NCBI RefSeq assembly: GCF_002091635.1
Contig: NZ_BDAC01000002.1
Coordinates: forward strand, 372,001-436,000
Direction: 5' to 3'
Origin: Pseudomonas indica NBRC 103045
Lineage (GTDB): Bacteria; Pseudomonadota; Gammaproteobacteria; Pseudomonadales; Pseudomonadaceae
DNA: 64,000 bases
The notes under the pieces were generated by a model. It was not told where the DNA came from. It did no database searches and saw only the letters and a list, made by a program, of their open reading frames with translations. Of the stretch, positions 52,006 through 61,298 are shown one piece after another; positions within the stretch are counted from its first letter, which is position 1, and every line of letters begins with the position of its first letter. The position numbers and the translations under genes were made by a program.

Positions 52006-52033
52006 ATGACATCGTCGTTGCAGCCAGATGACA
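52006..52033 (-). promoter_or_regulatory. Pho box upstream of plcP-agt
   Basis: On the minus strand TGTCAT occurs at 52028-52033 and again at 52006-52011, exactly 22 bases (two 11-bp units) apart, with a weak middle unit TGCAAC at 52017-52022. This matches tandem PhoB half-sites and lies 54 bases upstream of the plcP-like start. Confidence 0.7.
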
Positions 52034-52123
52034 CTGCCGACCCGCAGCGATTTGGGTAGACTCGTCGGCATCGTTCGGCAGAACCCCGCCTCTGCCGAAG
52101 CACCGTCGATACCGAGGCCCGCG

Positions 52124-52879
52124 ATGAACTCGATTCTTTCCCTGCGCCACTACAGCCATGACCTGATCGCCCATAGCCACGAGCATGCGCAACTGGTGTT
52201 CGGTCTCAGCGGCACACTGGACTTCGACGTCGCCGGACGGGGTGCGCGGGTGGTCCGGCAGACTGTCGCGGTGGTGCCGGCAGGCACCCATCACGCCTGC
52301 GGCAGTCCCTCCGGCAGCCACTGCCTGGTGCTGGATGTCCCCACGGAAGACTGGTTGCGGCAATCCCTTGGCCGCCATGCCGACGCCAGCCTGCGTCTGC
52401 TCGACCTGCCCGGCGCGCGCCTGCTCAGCCCGGCGCAGAGCCAGTTGGTCGGCTGGCTGGCCGCCAGTCCGGTCAACGACGACGTAATCGCCCGCCAGGG
52501 CGCCGCCCTGCTCCTGGCCAGCCTGGTCGGCGAACCACGCTCCCTGGCGGAAACACAGCGCCTGCCCATGGCCGCGCTCGATGCCCACATCGACCGGCAT
52601 GTCACCCACCCGTTGCAGGTCGCCGACCTGGCGCGTCTCTGCGGTCTCTCGGCAGCACGTTTCCATGCGCGCTTTCTCGCCGAAGTCGGGCAAACGCCGA
52701 TGGACTACGTGCGCAGCCGGCGGCTGAACCTCGGCCGGCAACTGCTGCTCGATAGCCATCTGCCGGTGGGCGAGATCGCCGCGCGGGTCGGCTACGCCTC
52801 GCAGAGTGCTTTTACCGCGGCCTTGTCACGCACCTACGGCGTCACTCCGCGCGAGTTGCGCGACAAACGCCGCGAGTGA
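52124..52879 (+). CDS. AraC-family regulator, cupin type
   Basis: A 251-residue regulator with an N-terminal cupin-like sensor (IAHSHEHAQLVFGLSGTLDF, VPAGTHHACGSP) and a C-terminal AraC domain (LARLCGLSAARFHARFLAEV, EIAARVGYASQSAFTAALSR). The ATG at 52124 follows CGAGG. It is divergent from plcP-agt and followed by csaA. The Pho box lies in the shared upstream region, so regulation may be linked, but its targets are unknown. Confidence 0.85.
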   Translation: MNSILSLRHYSHDLIAHSHEHAQLVFGLSGTLDFDVAGRGARVVRQTVAVVPAGTHHACGSPSGSHCLVLDVPTEDWLRQSLGRHADASLRLLDLPGARLLSPAQSQLVGWLAASPVNDDVIARQGAALLLASLVGEPRSLAETQRLPMAALDAHIDRHVTHPLQVADLARLCGLSAARFHARFLAEVGQTPMDYVRSRRLNLGRQLLLDSHLPVGEIAARVGYASQSAFTAALSRTYGVTPRELRDKRRE

Positions 52880-52942
52880 CGCGACAGACCTTCGCGCCGG
52901 AATGACCTAGGCTGGTCGGACCTGAAACCACCGAGGACAGCC

Positions 52943-53278
52943 ATGCCCACCATTACCTGGCAAGACTTCGAGAGCGTCGAACTGCGCGTCGGTACCCTGC
53001 TCTCCGCCCGTGTCAACGAGAAGGCCGTCAAGCCCGCCTATATCCTCGAAGTGGATCTCGGCCCGCTGGGCATCAAGACCTCCAGCGCCCAGCTCACCCA
53101 CCATTACCGCGCCGAAGAATTGCCGGGCAGGCAGGTGCTCTGCGTCTGCAATTTCGAACCCAAGCGCATCGCCGGGGTACGTTCGGAAGTCCTGGTGACC
53201 GGGGTCTACGACGCCGACAACAAGGTGGTACTGGCCGGCTTCGACAAGCCGCTGCCCAACGGCGCGCGCCTGGCCTGA
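52943..53278 (+). CDS. csaA: CsaA-like tRNA-binding domain protein
   Basis: A 111-residue single-domain OB-fold protein starting TITWQDFESVELRVGTLLSA and containing GIKTSSAQLTHHYRAEELPG and VCNFEPKRIAGVRSEVLVTG, the hallmark of CsaA and of EMAP/Trbp111 domains. It binds tRNA and has been proposed as a secretion chaperone. It lies 63 bases after the AraC gene and 46 before the DMT transporter gene. Confidence 0.92.
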   Translation: MPTITWQDFESVELRVGTLLSARVNEKAVKPAYILEVDLGPLGIKTSSAQLTHHYRAEELPGRQVLCVCNFEPKRIAGVRSEVLVTGVYDADNKVVLAGFDKPLPNGARLA

Positions 53279-53324
53279 CAGCCACGGACCGCAAACGCAT
53301 TCATCGTTTTTCTGGAAGTCTTCG

Positions 53325-54227
53325 ATGCAACACCGTTCGGCCCTATTGGCTATTCATCTCGGCGCCCTGATGTTCGGCCTCTCCGGCGTCTTCGGCAAAC
53401 TCGCCGACAGCGGCCCGCTGGTCATCGCCTGCGGCCGTGCGCTGTTCGCCGTCGTGGCGCTGGCACTGTTCGCCCAGTTGTTCGGCCAGAGCCGCGGCCA
53501 GCGGCCCGGCGCGCGCCAGTTGGCGCTGCTGGCCCTCGGCGGCGTGCTGCTGGGCAGCCACTGGCTGACCTTCTTCCTCGCCGTGAAGGTGTCCGGGGTC
53601 GGTATCGCCACCCTCGGCTTCGCCAGTTTCCCCGCCTTCACCGTGCTGCTCGAAGGCTTGTTGTTCCGCGAACGCACCCGCGCCATGGAATTCGCCATGG
53701 TCGGCCTGGTCAGTCTGGGGCTGGTGCTGGTGACGCCGGAATTCGATCTGTCCAGCCAGGCCACCAGCGGCCTGCTCTGGGCGATCCTCTCGGGATTGCT
53801 GTTCTCGTTGCTGTCGCTGCTCAACCGCGCCAGTACCCGCGGGCTCGACCCGGTGCAGGCGGCGCTCTGCCAGAACCTCACCGTGTTCGCCTGCTTCCTG
53901 CCGCTCGCCTGGCCGCAATTGCCCCAGGTGCCGGCGCTGGACTGGCTGTGGCTGGCCATGCTCGGCATCTTCTGCACCGGTCTCGCCCACAGTCTGTTCG
54001 TCGCCAGCCTGCGCGTGCTCAAGGCGCGGACCACGGCGGTGATCTTCGCCCTCGAACCGGTCTACGGCATCGCCTTCGCCTGGTGGCTGTTCAACGAAAC
54101 GCCAACCCTGCGCATGCTGGTCGGCGGCGTCCTGATCATCTCGGCGATCTTCCTCTCGGCCCGTTTCGGCGCTCCCGCCGATCACCCGAAACAGGAGCCG
54201 GCGGCAGAACCGAAGCCGATCAATTGA
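53325..54227 (+). CDS. EamA/DMT-family transporter
   Basis: A 300-residue membrane protein with ten hydrophobic segments arranged as two EamA repeats (SALLAIHLGALMFGLSGVFG and TSGLLWAILSGLLFSLLSLL begin the halves). Such carriers export amino acids or other metabolites or have unknown substrates. A Pro/Glu-rich tail follows the last helix. Its 3' end overlaps the converging gene by eight bases. Confidence 0.88.
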   Translation: MQHRSALLAIHLGALMFGLSGVFGKLADSGPLVIACGRALFAVVALALFAQLFGQSRGQRPGARQLALLALGGVLLGSHWLTFFLAVKVSGVGIATLGFASFPAFTVLLEGLLFRERTRAMEFAMVGLVSLGLVLVTPEFDLSSQATSGLLWAILSGLLFSLLSLLNRASTRGLDPVQAALCQNLTVFACFLPLAWPQLPQVPALDWLWLAMLGIFCTGLAHSLFVASLRVLKARTTAVIFALEPVYGIAFAWWLFNETPTLRMLVGGVLIISAIFLSARFGAPADHPKQEPAAEPKPIN

Positions 54228-54723
54228 CGCTGTAGCCGCGCCCGGTCAGGCAGGCGCCGAGGGCCCGGCGATAGCGTTCGGTGCTCTCCGCGCCGACCGG
54301 CCGGGTGGCGGTCGCCGGGTCGAAGCCGCTCTGGCCGACCGCCCAGGTGTGACACTCGTAGCGGTCGCGGCCTTGCTGGTCGAGGCTCTGCCCCTGCGCC
54401 GGGTAGGCGATCACTTCATAGCTCGCCACGCTGTTGCCCTGCACCGCCGGCGGCGGCACCACCACTTCGTAGCGCTGGGTATTGGCGTTCCACAGGTAAT
54501 AGGTACCGGCCGCGACGAAATACAGCATGCTGCCGATCCAGACCTCCCGGGCGAAGTCCGGCAGGCCATGGCCGCCATGCCCATCGCGGTGCCAGCCTGG
54601 CCCCGGCCCCCAGTCCGGCCCGGGACCGCCATGCCCACCCGGGCCGGGCCCCGCCAATACCTGGGCGGACAAGCCGATCAACAACAAAGCGGTTCCGATC
54701 TTACGACCCGTGCGCGAGATCAT
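54220..54723 (-). CDS. Secreted Gly/Pro/His-rich protein, DUF6515-like
   Basis: A 167-residue protein with a signal peptide (MISRTGRKIGTALLLIGLSAQVLA), a Gly/Pro/His-rich region (about 25-52: GPGPGGHGGPGPDWGPGPGW), a hydrophobic stretch with Tyr (YFVAAGTYYLWN) and a region with two cysteines (YECHTWAVGQSGFDP, ACLTGRGY). Similar small proteins occur in Pseudomonas, but I know of no function. AGGAG precedes the ATG. The 263-bp gap before the next gene holds nothing I can support. Confidence 0.7.
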   Translation of the reverse strand: MISRTGRKIGTALLLIGLSAQVLAGPGPGGHGGPGPDWGPGPGWHRDGHGGHGLPDFAREVWIGSMLYFVAAGTYYLWNANTQRYEVVVPPPAVQGNSVASYEVIAYPAQGQSLDQQGRDRYECHTWAVGQSGFDPATATRPVGAESTERYRRALGACLTGRGYSVN

Positions 54724-54986
54724 CGTGCGTACTCCTGGAGAAGGTAACGGGCAGCCTTCGGCTGCGACCCGGGCCGGATGGAGCGATCACGTTCGAGATT
54801 CCGCGAACGGCATATCCGCCGTCGCCTTCGCCCGTGTCACGCCACCCGGCCCGGACCGTCACCATTATCCCGAGCCGCCGGAGCCTGGAGGTCAGCGCTG
54901 GGTAAAGTCAGGGTAAAGAGGCGGACACAAAAGCTGTCCGAACCGGCAGGCCGCTTTCTCCGGGGGGCTGCGAGACATCGGGGGAA

Positions 54987-55274
54987 TCAGGAAACCCGAT
55001 CGTTATGCCCCAGGTCGCGACCGGGGTCGATACGGTCGCGCACGCGCTGCTTGAGCACCTTGGCCTCGGGGAAGCCGCCGTCGGCCTTGCGCTCCCAGAT
55101 TTCCACGCCGTCGCAGGTGATGCGGAAGACTCCGCCGGTGCCGGGCTCCAGACTCACCTTGCCGAGGTCGTCGGAGAAGGTGCTGAGCAGCTCCTGGGCC
55201 AGCCAGGCCGCTCGCAGCAGCCACTGGCACTGGGTGCAATAGGTGATGACGATTTCCGGCTTGGCGGCATTCAT
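54987..55274 (-). CDS. SelT/SelW/SelH-family (Rdx) thioredoxin-like protein
   Basis: A 95-residue protein with the thioredoxin-like CxxC in YCTQCQW (Cys13 and Cys16), near the N terminus as in Rdx-family proteins, the bacterial relatives of selenoprotein W. Cysteine replaces selenocysteine. The conserved GTGGVFRI and ERKADGGFPEAKVLKQRVRD follow. GAGGAGCC precedes the ATG. A role in redox homeostasis is suggested by the family. It is divergent from plpD. Confidence 0.85.
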   Translation of the reverse strand: MNAAKPEIVITYCTQCQWLLRAAWLAQELLSTFSDDLGKVSLEPGTGGVFRITCDGVEIWERKADGGFPEAKVLKQRVRDRIDPGRDLGHNDRVS

Positions 55275-55336
55275 GGGCGGGGCTCCTCGGGACGCGGGGT
55301 CCTATAATAGCGGCCCAGCCAGTCCAGGGATGTTCC

Positions 55337-57523
55337 ATGCGCCGCCTCGTGCTCTTCGCTCTGCTCCTGTTCCTCCCCCTCGCCAGCATTGCCGAGCCGG
55401 TGCGGCCGAAGATCGGCCTGGTGCTGTCCGGCGGCGCCGCCCGCGGCCTGGCCCACATCGGCGTGCTCAAGGCACTGGAGGAACAGGGCATCGAGATCGA
55501 CGCCATCGCCGGTACCAGCATGGGCGCGGTGGTCGGCGGGCTCTATGCCTCGGGCTACCGGATCGAGGAACTGGAAAAACTGGCGTTGACCCTGGATTGG
55601 CAACAGGTGCTTTCCGATGCGCCGCCCCGCGAGGACATCCCCTTTCGCCGCAAGCAGGACGACCGCGATTTCCTGGTCAAGCAGCAGCTCAGCTTCCGCG
55701 ACGACGGCAGCCTCGGCCTGCCCCTCGGCGTGATCCAGGGGCAGAACCTCGCCCTTTTGCTGGAAAGCCTGCTGGCCCATACCAGCGACACCCGCGACTT
55801 CGACCGCCTGCCGATCCCCTTCCGCGCGGTCGCCACCGACATCGCCAACGACGAGAAAGTGGTGTTCCGCCGTGGCCACCTGCCCCTGGCGATCCGCGCC
55901 AGCATGTCGATCCCGGCGGTGTTCGCCCCGGTGGACGTGGACGGCCGTCTGCTGGTGGACGGCGGCATGGTGGACAACATCCCGGTCGACGTGGCCCGGG
56001 AAATGGGCGTCGACCAGGTCATCGTGGTGGACATCGGCACGCCGCTGAAACCGCGCAAGGAACTGCTGACGGTGGTGGACGTGCTCAACCAGTCGATCAC
56101 CATGATGACCCGGCGCAATTCGGAGGCGCAGTTGGCGACCCTCGGTCGCGACGATCTGCTGATCCAGCCGGCCCTGGCCGCCTATGGCGTCACCGATTTC
56201 GACCGTGCCGAGCAATTGATCGATGCTGGCTACCGGGCGACCCGTGCCTTGGAGGGAAGGCTCGCCGCGCTGCGCCCGGCGTCACCCAGCAAGCCGGAAC
56301 TGACCCAGGCGCGCACGCCGAGCCAGCGCAAGCCGTTGATCACCGAAATCCGTGTGGAGAACGACTCCAAGGTCGGCGACGCGGTGATTCGCCGGCATAT
56401 CCGCCAGAAGATCGGCGAACCGCTGGACATGGGCCGTCTGCGCACGGACATGGGCACTCTCTACGGCCTCGACTACTTCGATCAGGTGCACTACCGCGTC
56501 GTCCGCCTGCCGCTCGGCAACGCGCTGGTGATCACTGCCCGGGGCAAGCGCAGCGGTACCGACTACCTGCGCCTCGGCCTGAACCTGTCGGACGACCTGC
56601 GCGGCGACAGCGCCTTCAATATCGGCGCCAGCTACCGGATCAACGGCATCAACGAACTCGGCGCCGAATGGCTGACGCGGGTGCAACTGGGCGACCACCA
56701 GGAGATTTACAGCGAGTTCTACCAGCCGCTGGACGCCGGCTCGCGCTGGTTCGTCGCACCCTACCTGCTGGGCGAAGCGCGGAACATCGAGGCCACCCTG
56801 GACAACGACCCCATCGCCGAATACCGCCTGGAGCGCTACGGCTACGGCCTCAACGTCGGCCGGCAGATCGCCAATAACGGCGAAATCCGCTTCGGCATCG
56901 GCCAGGCCTGGGGCGAGGCGGATGTGCGGGTCGGCGAACGCGACCTGCCGAGTTTCAGCTTCACCGAGGGCTATTACGAACTGAAGTATTCGTTCGACAC
57001 CCTGGACAATGTCGACTTCCCCCACGAAGGCGAGGACATCGGCCTGACCATCCGTCAGTACGACCCGTCCCTGGGCTCCGACGAACGTTATCGCCAGTGG
57101 CTGCTGTCCCTCGACAAGCCGCTCAGCCACGGGCCGAACACCTGGGTGCTCGGCGGCCGCTACGGACGCACCCTGGACGATGCCGAAGTGGTGACCTCCA
57201 GCTTCCAGCTCGGCGGCGCGCGGCAGTTGTCCGGCTTCCGCCAGGACGCGCTGTCCGGGCAGAACGTCAGCCTGGGCCGGTTGGTGTACTACCGGCGGAT
57301 GACCCAGCGCTCGATCCTGCCGCTGGATTTCCCGCTCTACCTCGGCGGCAGCCTGGAACGCGGCCGGGTCTGGAACAACGACAACGCCTTCGACAGCGGC
57401 TACATCAATGCCGCCAGCATCTTCCTCGGTTTCGACACCCCGCTCGGCCCGCTCAACTTCGGCTACGGCTTCAACGACGAAGACGAGAAGGCCCTGTACC
57501 TCAACCTCGGCGGCACCTTCTGA
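55337..57523 (+). CDS. plpD: PlpD, patatin-type phospholipase type Vd autotransporter
   Basis: A 728-residue protein. A signal peptide (about 1-18) is followed by a patatin domain with the oxyanion motif GGAARG, the nucleophile in GTSMG (Ser61) and the catalytic Asp in VDGGMVDN (Asp208), then a POTRA domain (about 330-405) and a 16-stranded-type beta-barrel (about 410-728) ending LYLNLGGTF, with the terminal Phe of outer-membrane proteins. The passenger is exported and displays phospholipase A1 activity in P. aeruginosa PlpD. Spacing to the converging fimV-like gene is only seven bases. Confidence 0.95.
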   Translation: MRRLVLFALLLFLPLASIAEPVRPKIGLVLSGGAARGLAHIGVLKALEEQGIEIDAIAGTSMGAVVGGLYASGYRIEELEKLALTLDWQQVLSDAPPREDIPFRRKQDDRDFLVKQQLSFRDDGSLGLPLGVIQGQNLALLLESLLAHTSDTRDFDRLPIPFRAVATDIANDEKVVFRRGHLPLAIRASMSIPAVFAPVDVDGRLLVDGGMVDNIPVDVAREMGVDQVIVVDIGTPLKPRKELLTVVDVLNQSITMMTRRNSEAQLATLGRDDLLIQPALAAYGVTDFDRAEQLIDAGYRATRALEGRLAALRPASPSKPELTQARTPSQRKPLITEIRVENDSKVGDAVIRRHIRQKIGEPLDMGRLRTDMGTLYGLDYFDQVHYRVVRLPLGNALVITARGKRSGTDYLRLGLNLSDDLRGDSAFNIGASYRINGINELGAEWLTRVQLGDHQEIYSEFYQPLDAGSRWFVAPYLLGEARNIEATLDNDPIAEYRLERYGYGLNVGRQIANNGEIRFGIGQAWGEADVRVGERDLPSFSFTEGYYELKYSFDTLDNVDFPHEGEDIGLTIRQYDPSLGSDERYRQWLLSLDKPLSHGPNTWVLGGRYGRTLDDAEVVTSSFQLGGARQLSGFRQDALSGQNVSLGRLVYYRRMTQRSILPLDFPLYLGGSLERGRVWNNDNAFDSGYINAASIFLGFDTPLGPLNFGYGFNDEDEKALYLNLGGTF

Positions 57524-57530
57524 GCCCGGC

Positions 57531-59636
57531 TCAGGCGATCTTCGCCAGCAGTTCGCGGGCTTCCTGCCGCTCCTGGTCGTCGCCCTCGATGATGACCTCG
57601 TTGAGGATGGCGCAAGCGCTGCCCAGGTCGCCCTGCTCGATGTAGGCCAGGGCCTGGTTCAGCTTGGTCAGGTGCTCGCGGCTGCCCGCCAGATGATCGA
57701 GATTGCGCTCCACCGGCGGCGTCTCGCGCGGGGCATCGGTATCGCCAAAGGCGTCGAAGAAGGCTTCCGAAAGCTGGTCGTCCTCGAACGGCTTGGCTTC
57801 CGGCGTATCGCCGAAGGGGCTGAGCACGTCCGGGTCGAGGGTCAGCTCGAAGAGTTCCGGCAGCTCTTGGAGGTTCGAATTGAAGTTCGAATCGACCGCC
57901 TCGGGCTGCGTCGGCTGGCTCGCCTGGGCACGTTTGGGCGCGGCGGGCTTGAACGGACTGTCCAGGTCCCAGTCGGCATCCAGGGAAAAATCGTCCAGGT
58001 TGAGCGCAAAGTCATCCTGCGACTCCAACGCCACGGGCTCGGCTTCCGCCTCCGCTTCGCGCAGGACCGGCTGCAGTACATCGGGGATCTCGTCGAGCGG
58101 AGCGGCCGCCAATGGATAGCGCGCCTTGAGCTGGTCCAGCTTCACCGTGCTGAATCCCTGTTCGCGCAAGGCCGCCTCTTCGCTGGCGAAACCGGCGCGG
58201 TCGCCCAGCTCACCGAGCACCTCCAGCAGGCGGTAGCGCAGATCGGTGCGAGTCGGCTCCCGATTGACGGCGGCGCGCAGCACGGTCAGTGCCTCGGCGA
58301 AGCGCCCGTAGGCGATGTACAGGTTGGCGCCTTCCAGCGGATCGCTGGACACCATCGGCCGTGCGGCTACCGGCCGGAAAGGCTCGTTGCGCCAGAGGTT
58401 CGACAGGGACTGCTCCTCCAGCGGTTCCGGGGCTGCCGCTGCCGACACGACCTCGGCGGCCGTCTCCTCGGGCTCTTCCCGGCGACGGCGCCGGGCCAGG
58501 AGCCACCACGCCAGCCCCAGCAAGATCAGCAGCAACCCACCGAGCGACGCCCAGAGCCCGTTCGCCAGGAACGGCCGGCTGCCCTCCGCAACAGGCTCCT
58601 GGCGGACCTCCGGCGACACCGCTTCGGAGCCCTGCTCGACCGGCGTCGCCGGCTCGCCGCCCTCCGCCGGAGCGTTCGCAGAGGGCCGAGCCAGGCCGGC
58701 CCGTACCTCGGCCAGTTGGCTGTCCATGTCGTTCAAGCGTCGCTGTAGCTGCTCCAGGCGCGCCTCCAGCTCCGCCTTTTCGTCGCGCAGACGCTGTTTT
58801 TCCGCTTCGCTGGCCAGGAGTTCTTCGTCCAACCGCCGTTGCAGGGCGGCGACCTGCGCCGTTTCTGCCGGTTCCGGCTGCCCGGCCGACGCTTCGGCTC
58901 GTTGCGGCTCAGGCACCGGAGCCGCTGCCTGCTCGGCAGACGCTACCTGCGGCTCGACCGCCGTATCCGGCAACAACAAAGTGACACCGGCCTTGAGGCG
59001 GTGAATGTCCCCGCCACTGAAAGCCTGCGGATTGAGCGCATGGATGCCGGTCATCAGTTCGTCCAGCGACGCCTGGCTGCCCGCCGCCTGAAGCCTCCGG
59101 GCGATGGCCCAGAGGCTGTCGCCGGAAGCCACGGTATAGCGCTTGCCCTGGGTCGCAGACGGTGCGGGGATCGCCGGGACGGTATCGCGATCGGGACGTA
59201 CCTGTGCCAAGGTCTGGCTGGCCTGGGCGTGGTACGCGCTGCCCGGTGGATCGAGCAGGACCGTGTATTCCCGCAGCAGGCGCCCGGTCGGGCGCTGCAC
59301 TTCGATCAGGAAATTCAGGTACGGCTCACGCACCGGCCGGGTCGAGGCGACGCGGATCACGCTGTTCGCACCGCGCAGCACGGGCGAGAAGCGCAGGTCG
59401 TTGAGAAAGACGAAACGCTCGACGCCGGAGCGCTGGAAATCGTCGGCCGACGCCAGTCCGACGTGGATGTCGCTGGCATCCAGGTCGCCGATGTCCAGCA
59501 ACTCGATCTCGGCGTCGAGCGGCTGATTCAAGGCCGAATGCAAGGAAATTTCGCCCAGGCCCAATGCAGGCACGATGCCCGAATACAGCGCAGAGCCCGA
59601 GGCAAGCGTGAGCAGGAGTCGATGTGCTCGAACCAT
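57531..59636 (-). CDS. FimV-like protein, short paralogue
   Basis: A 701-residue protein with the FimV pattern: signal peptide, N-terminal FimV domain (LGEISLHSALNQPLDAEIEL, VRPDRD), a LysM peptidoglycan-binding repeat (RYTVASGDSLWAIARRLQ), a coiled coil (about 265-310), a transmembrane helix (SLGGLLLILLGLAWWLLARR), an acidic cytoplasmic part with TPR-like segments (LRYRLLEVLGELGDRAGFAS) and the C-terminal FimV helix bundle. At 701 residues it is shorter than the roughly 920 I recall for the main FimV. It is upstream of nothing pilus-related; I recall a similar gene (PA3340) next to plpD. Confidence 0.85.
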   Translation of the reverse strand: MVRAHRLLLTLASGSALYSGIVPALGLGEISLHSALNQPLDAEIELLDIGDLDASDIHVGLASADDFQRSGVERFVFLNDLRFSPVLRGANSVIRVASTRPVREPYLNFLIEVQRPTGRLLREYTVLLDPPGSAYHAQASQTLAQVRPDRDTVPAIPAPSATQGKRYTVASGDSLWAIARRLQAAGSQASLDELMTGIHALNPQAFSGGDIHRLKAGVTLLLPDTAVEPQVASAEQAAAPVPEPQRAEASAGQPEPAETAQVAALQRRLDEELLASEAEKQRLRDEKAELEARLEQLQRRLNDMDSQLAEVRAGLARPSANAPAEGGEPATPVEQGSEAVSPEVRQEPVAEGSRPFLANGLWASLGGLLLILLGLAWWLLARRRRREEPEETAAEVVSAAAAPEPLEEQSLSNLWRNEPFRPVAARPMVSSDPLEGANLYIAYGRFAEALTVLRAAVNREPTRTDLRYRLLEVLGELGDRAGFASEEAALREQGFSTVKLDQLKARYPLAAAPLDEIPDVLQPVLREAEAEAEPVALESQDDFALNLDDFSLDADWDLDSPFKPAAPKRAQASQPTQPEAVDSNFNSNLQELPELFELTLDPDVLSPFGDTPEAKPFEDDQLSEAFFDAFGDTDAPRETPPVERNLDHLAGSREHLTKLNQALAYIEQGDLGSACAILNEVIIEGDDQERQEARELLAKIA

Positions 59637-59830
59637 GGATTCCCCCGGTCGTTACGGTTTGCACGCTGCTCCCACGAGCGACTTCAGGCGCATCCCTGAG
59701 GTGGGAAAAAAAGCAGGCGGCGAATGAAATCGTCGGGAGAACAGTCCGTGTCGGACCCGGCTGGAATGAGTATGGATGCTTATCCGCGATCTGCCCTGAC
59801 AAGAGGATCAGGCGATAAAGGCACATCGCC

Positions 59831-59858
59831 ATCATACCCTTATGTTTCATATCGTCAA
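59831..59858 (-). promoter_or_regulatory. Sigma70-type promoter upstream of the fimV-like gene
   Basis: TTGACG (59853-59858) and TATGAT (59831-59836) on the minus strand with a 16-base spacer. The leader to the fimV-like ATG would be about 190 nt. The rest of 59637-59894 contains no gene. Confidence 0.65.
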
Positions 59859-59894
59859 TAAAACGACAAGCGATGCCGGGAAGAATTCTCGAAG

Positions 59895-61298
59895 TCAGGA
59901 TTTTGTCGAGCGAACGCCTCGGGCGGCCAACACCGCCAGGGCGAAGAGCGCCGCCATCAGCCAGAAGGTCTGCTGGAAGGCCTGGGCCTCCGCCAGCGTG
60001 TCACCTCCCTCCGCCGCATGACGCCACTCCAGGAAGAACGTCAGCAGGTTGACCCCGAAGGCGCCACCCAACTGGCGCACGAAGGTGATGGCCCCGGCGC
60101 CGAGCGCCAGTTCTTCGGCCTTCAGAACATCCAGTGCACCGGTGTTCAATGCCGGCAACAGCAGGCCCAGACCGATCCGCCCGACACAGGCCCACGTGCA
60201 GAGCGCCAGGAACGAAGCCCCCTGCTCCAGGGTTCCCAGCCCTGCCGAAGACAGGGCAAACACCGCCAGGCCGGCGCCGAGCAGCAGCGCAGCGGACAGC
60301 TTGTCGCTCAGCCAGCCGCCGATGAAGGAGGCGATCCCCAGCACCACGCCGGTCGGCAGCAACAGCAGGCCGGCCCTGCCCGCGCTGTAGCCTTCGACCA
60401 TTTGCAGGTAGAGCGGGATCAGGTAGGTCGAACCGTATAGGCCCATGCCCAGCACCAACGCCACCCAACTAGCGCTGCGAAACGCCGCGTGACGCCACAG
60501 GCCCAGCGGCAGCAGAGGCTTGGGTTGGCGCCGGCTGCGCAGGAAAAACGCCGCACCGGCGAGCAGCCCGATCAGCATTGGCACCCCGCTGCGCGGTACC
60601 AGCCAGCCGAAGCGCTGCGCCTCGGCCAACGCGCCGAGCAGAGCGAACAGTGCGATGCTGAGCAGGAGAAAAGCCCACAGATCGAGCGGTGGCGTGGTGT
60701 CCGCGCGTCGGTTGGGCAGCAGCCAGTGCGCCCCCAGCAAGACCAGCAGGCACATCGGCAAGGGCATCCAGAACACCGCGGCCCAGCCGAAATGGTCGAC
60801 CAGATAGCCGCCGACGGTGGGCCCCAGGGAAGGCGCCACCATCACGCCGAGCCCATAGATGCCCAACGCCATGCCGCGCCCACCCTCGGCGAAGGTACGG
60901 AAGATCAGCACCATGGCCAGCGGCTGGATCACCCCGGCGCAAAGACCCTGGACGATGCGCAGGGCGATCAACTCCCAGGCGCCGGTAGCCACCAATGCCA
61001 ACAGCGATGCGGCGATGAACAGCAGTAACCCGGCCTGCACCGTCAGCCGCGCGCCGAAACGGGCCAGCGCCCAGGCCGACAGCAGCAACCCGGCCGTCAT
61101 GGCGGCGAGAAAGCCGGTGGACAACCATTGCGCCAACGGTCGGCCGATGGCGAAATCGGCCATGATCGCCGGCAAGGCTACGTTGATGCTGGTCGAGGCC
61201 AGCACCATCGCCATGCTGCCGGTCATCAGCAGCGCCAGCAGCCAGTTGGGATAGGACGCGCCGAGCCGCGCGCGCAGCGCCTCGAGGTCCTGCCCCAT
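59895..61298 (-). CDS. MFS drug-efflux transporter, DHA2 (14-TMS) family
   Basis: A 467-residue inner-membrane protein with 14 hydrophobic segments and the DHA2 signature (LASTSINVALPAIMADF, ALRIVQGLCAGVIQPLAMVL, GVMVAPSLGPTVGGYLVDH). It resembles EmrB-like proton/drug antiporters, but no EmrA-type adaptor gene is adjacent. Its ATG at 61298 shares one base with the stop of the MarR gene (TGATG), so the two are coupled. The substrate is unknown. Confidence 0.9.
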   Translation of the reverse strand: MGQDLEALRARLGASYPNWLLALLMTGSMAMVLASTSINVALPAIMADFAIGRPLAQWLSTGFLAAMTAGLLLSAWALARFGARLTVQAGLLLFIAASLLALVATGAWELIALRIVQGLCAGVIQPLAMVLIFRTFAEGGRGMALGIYGLGVMVAPSLGPTVGGYLVDHFGWAAVFWMPLPMCLLVLLGAHWLLPNRRADTTPPLDLWAFLLLSIALFALLGALAEAQRFGWLVPRSGVPMLIGLLAGAAFFLRSRRQPKPLLPLGLWRHAAFRSASWVALVLGMGLYGSTYLIPLYLQMVEGYSAGRAGLLLLPTGVVLGIASFIGGWLSDKLSAALLLGAGLAVFALSSAGLGTLEQGASFLALCTWACVGRIGLGLLLPALNTGALDVLKAEELALGAGAITFVRQLGGAFGVNLLTFFLEWRHAAEGGDTLAEAQAFQQTFWLMAALFALAVLAARGVRSTKS

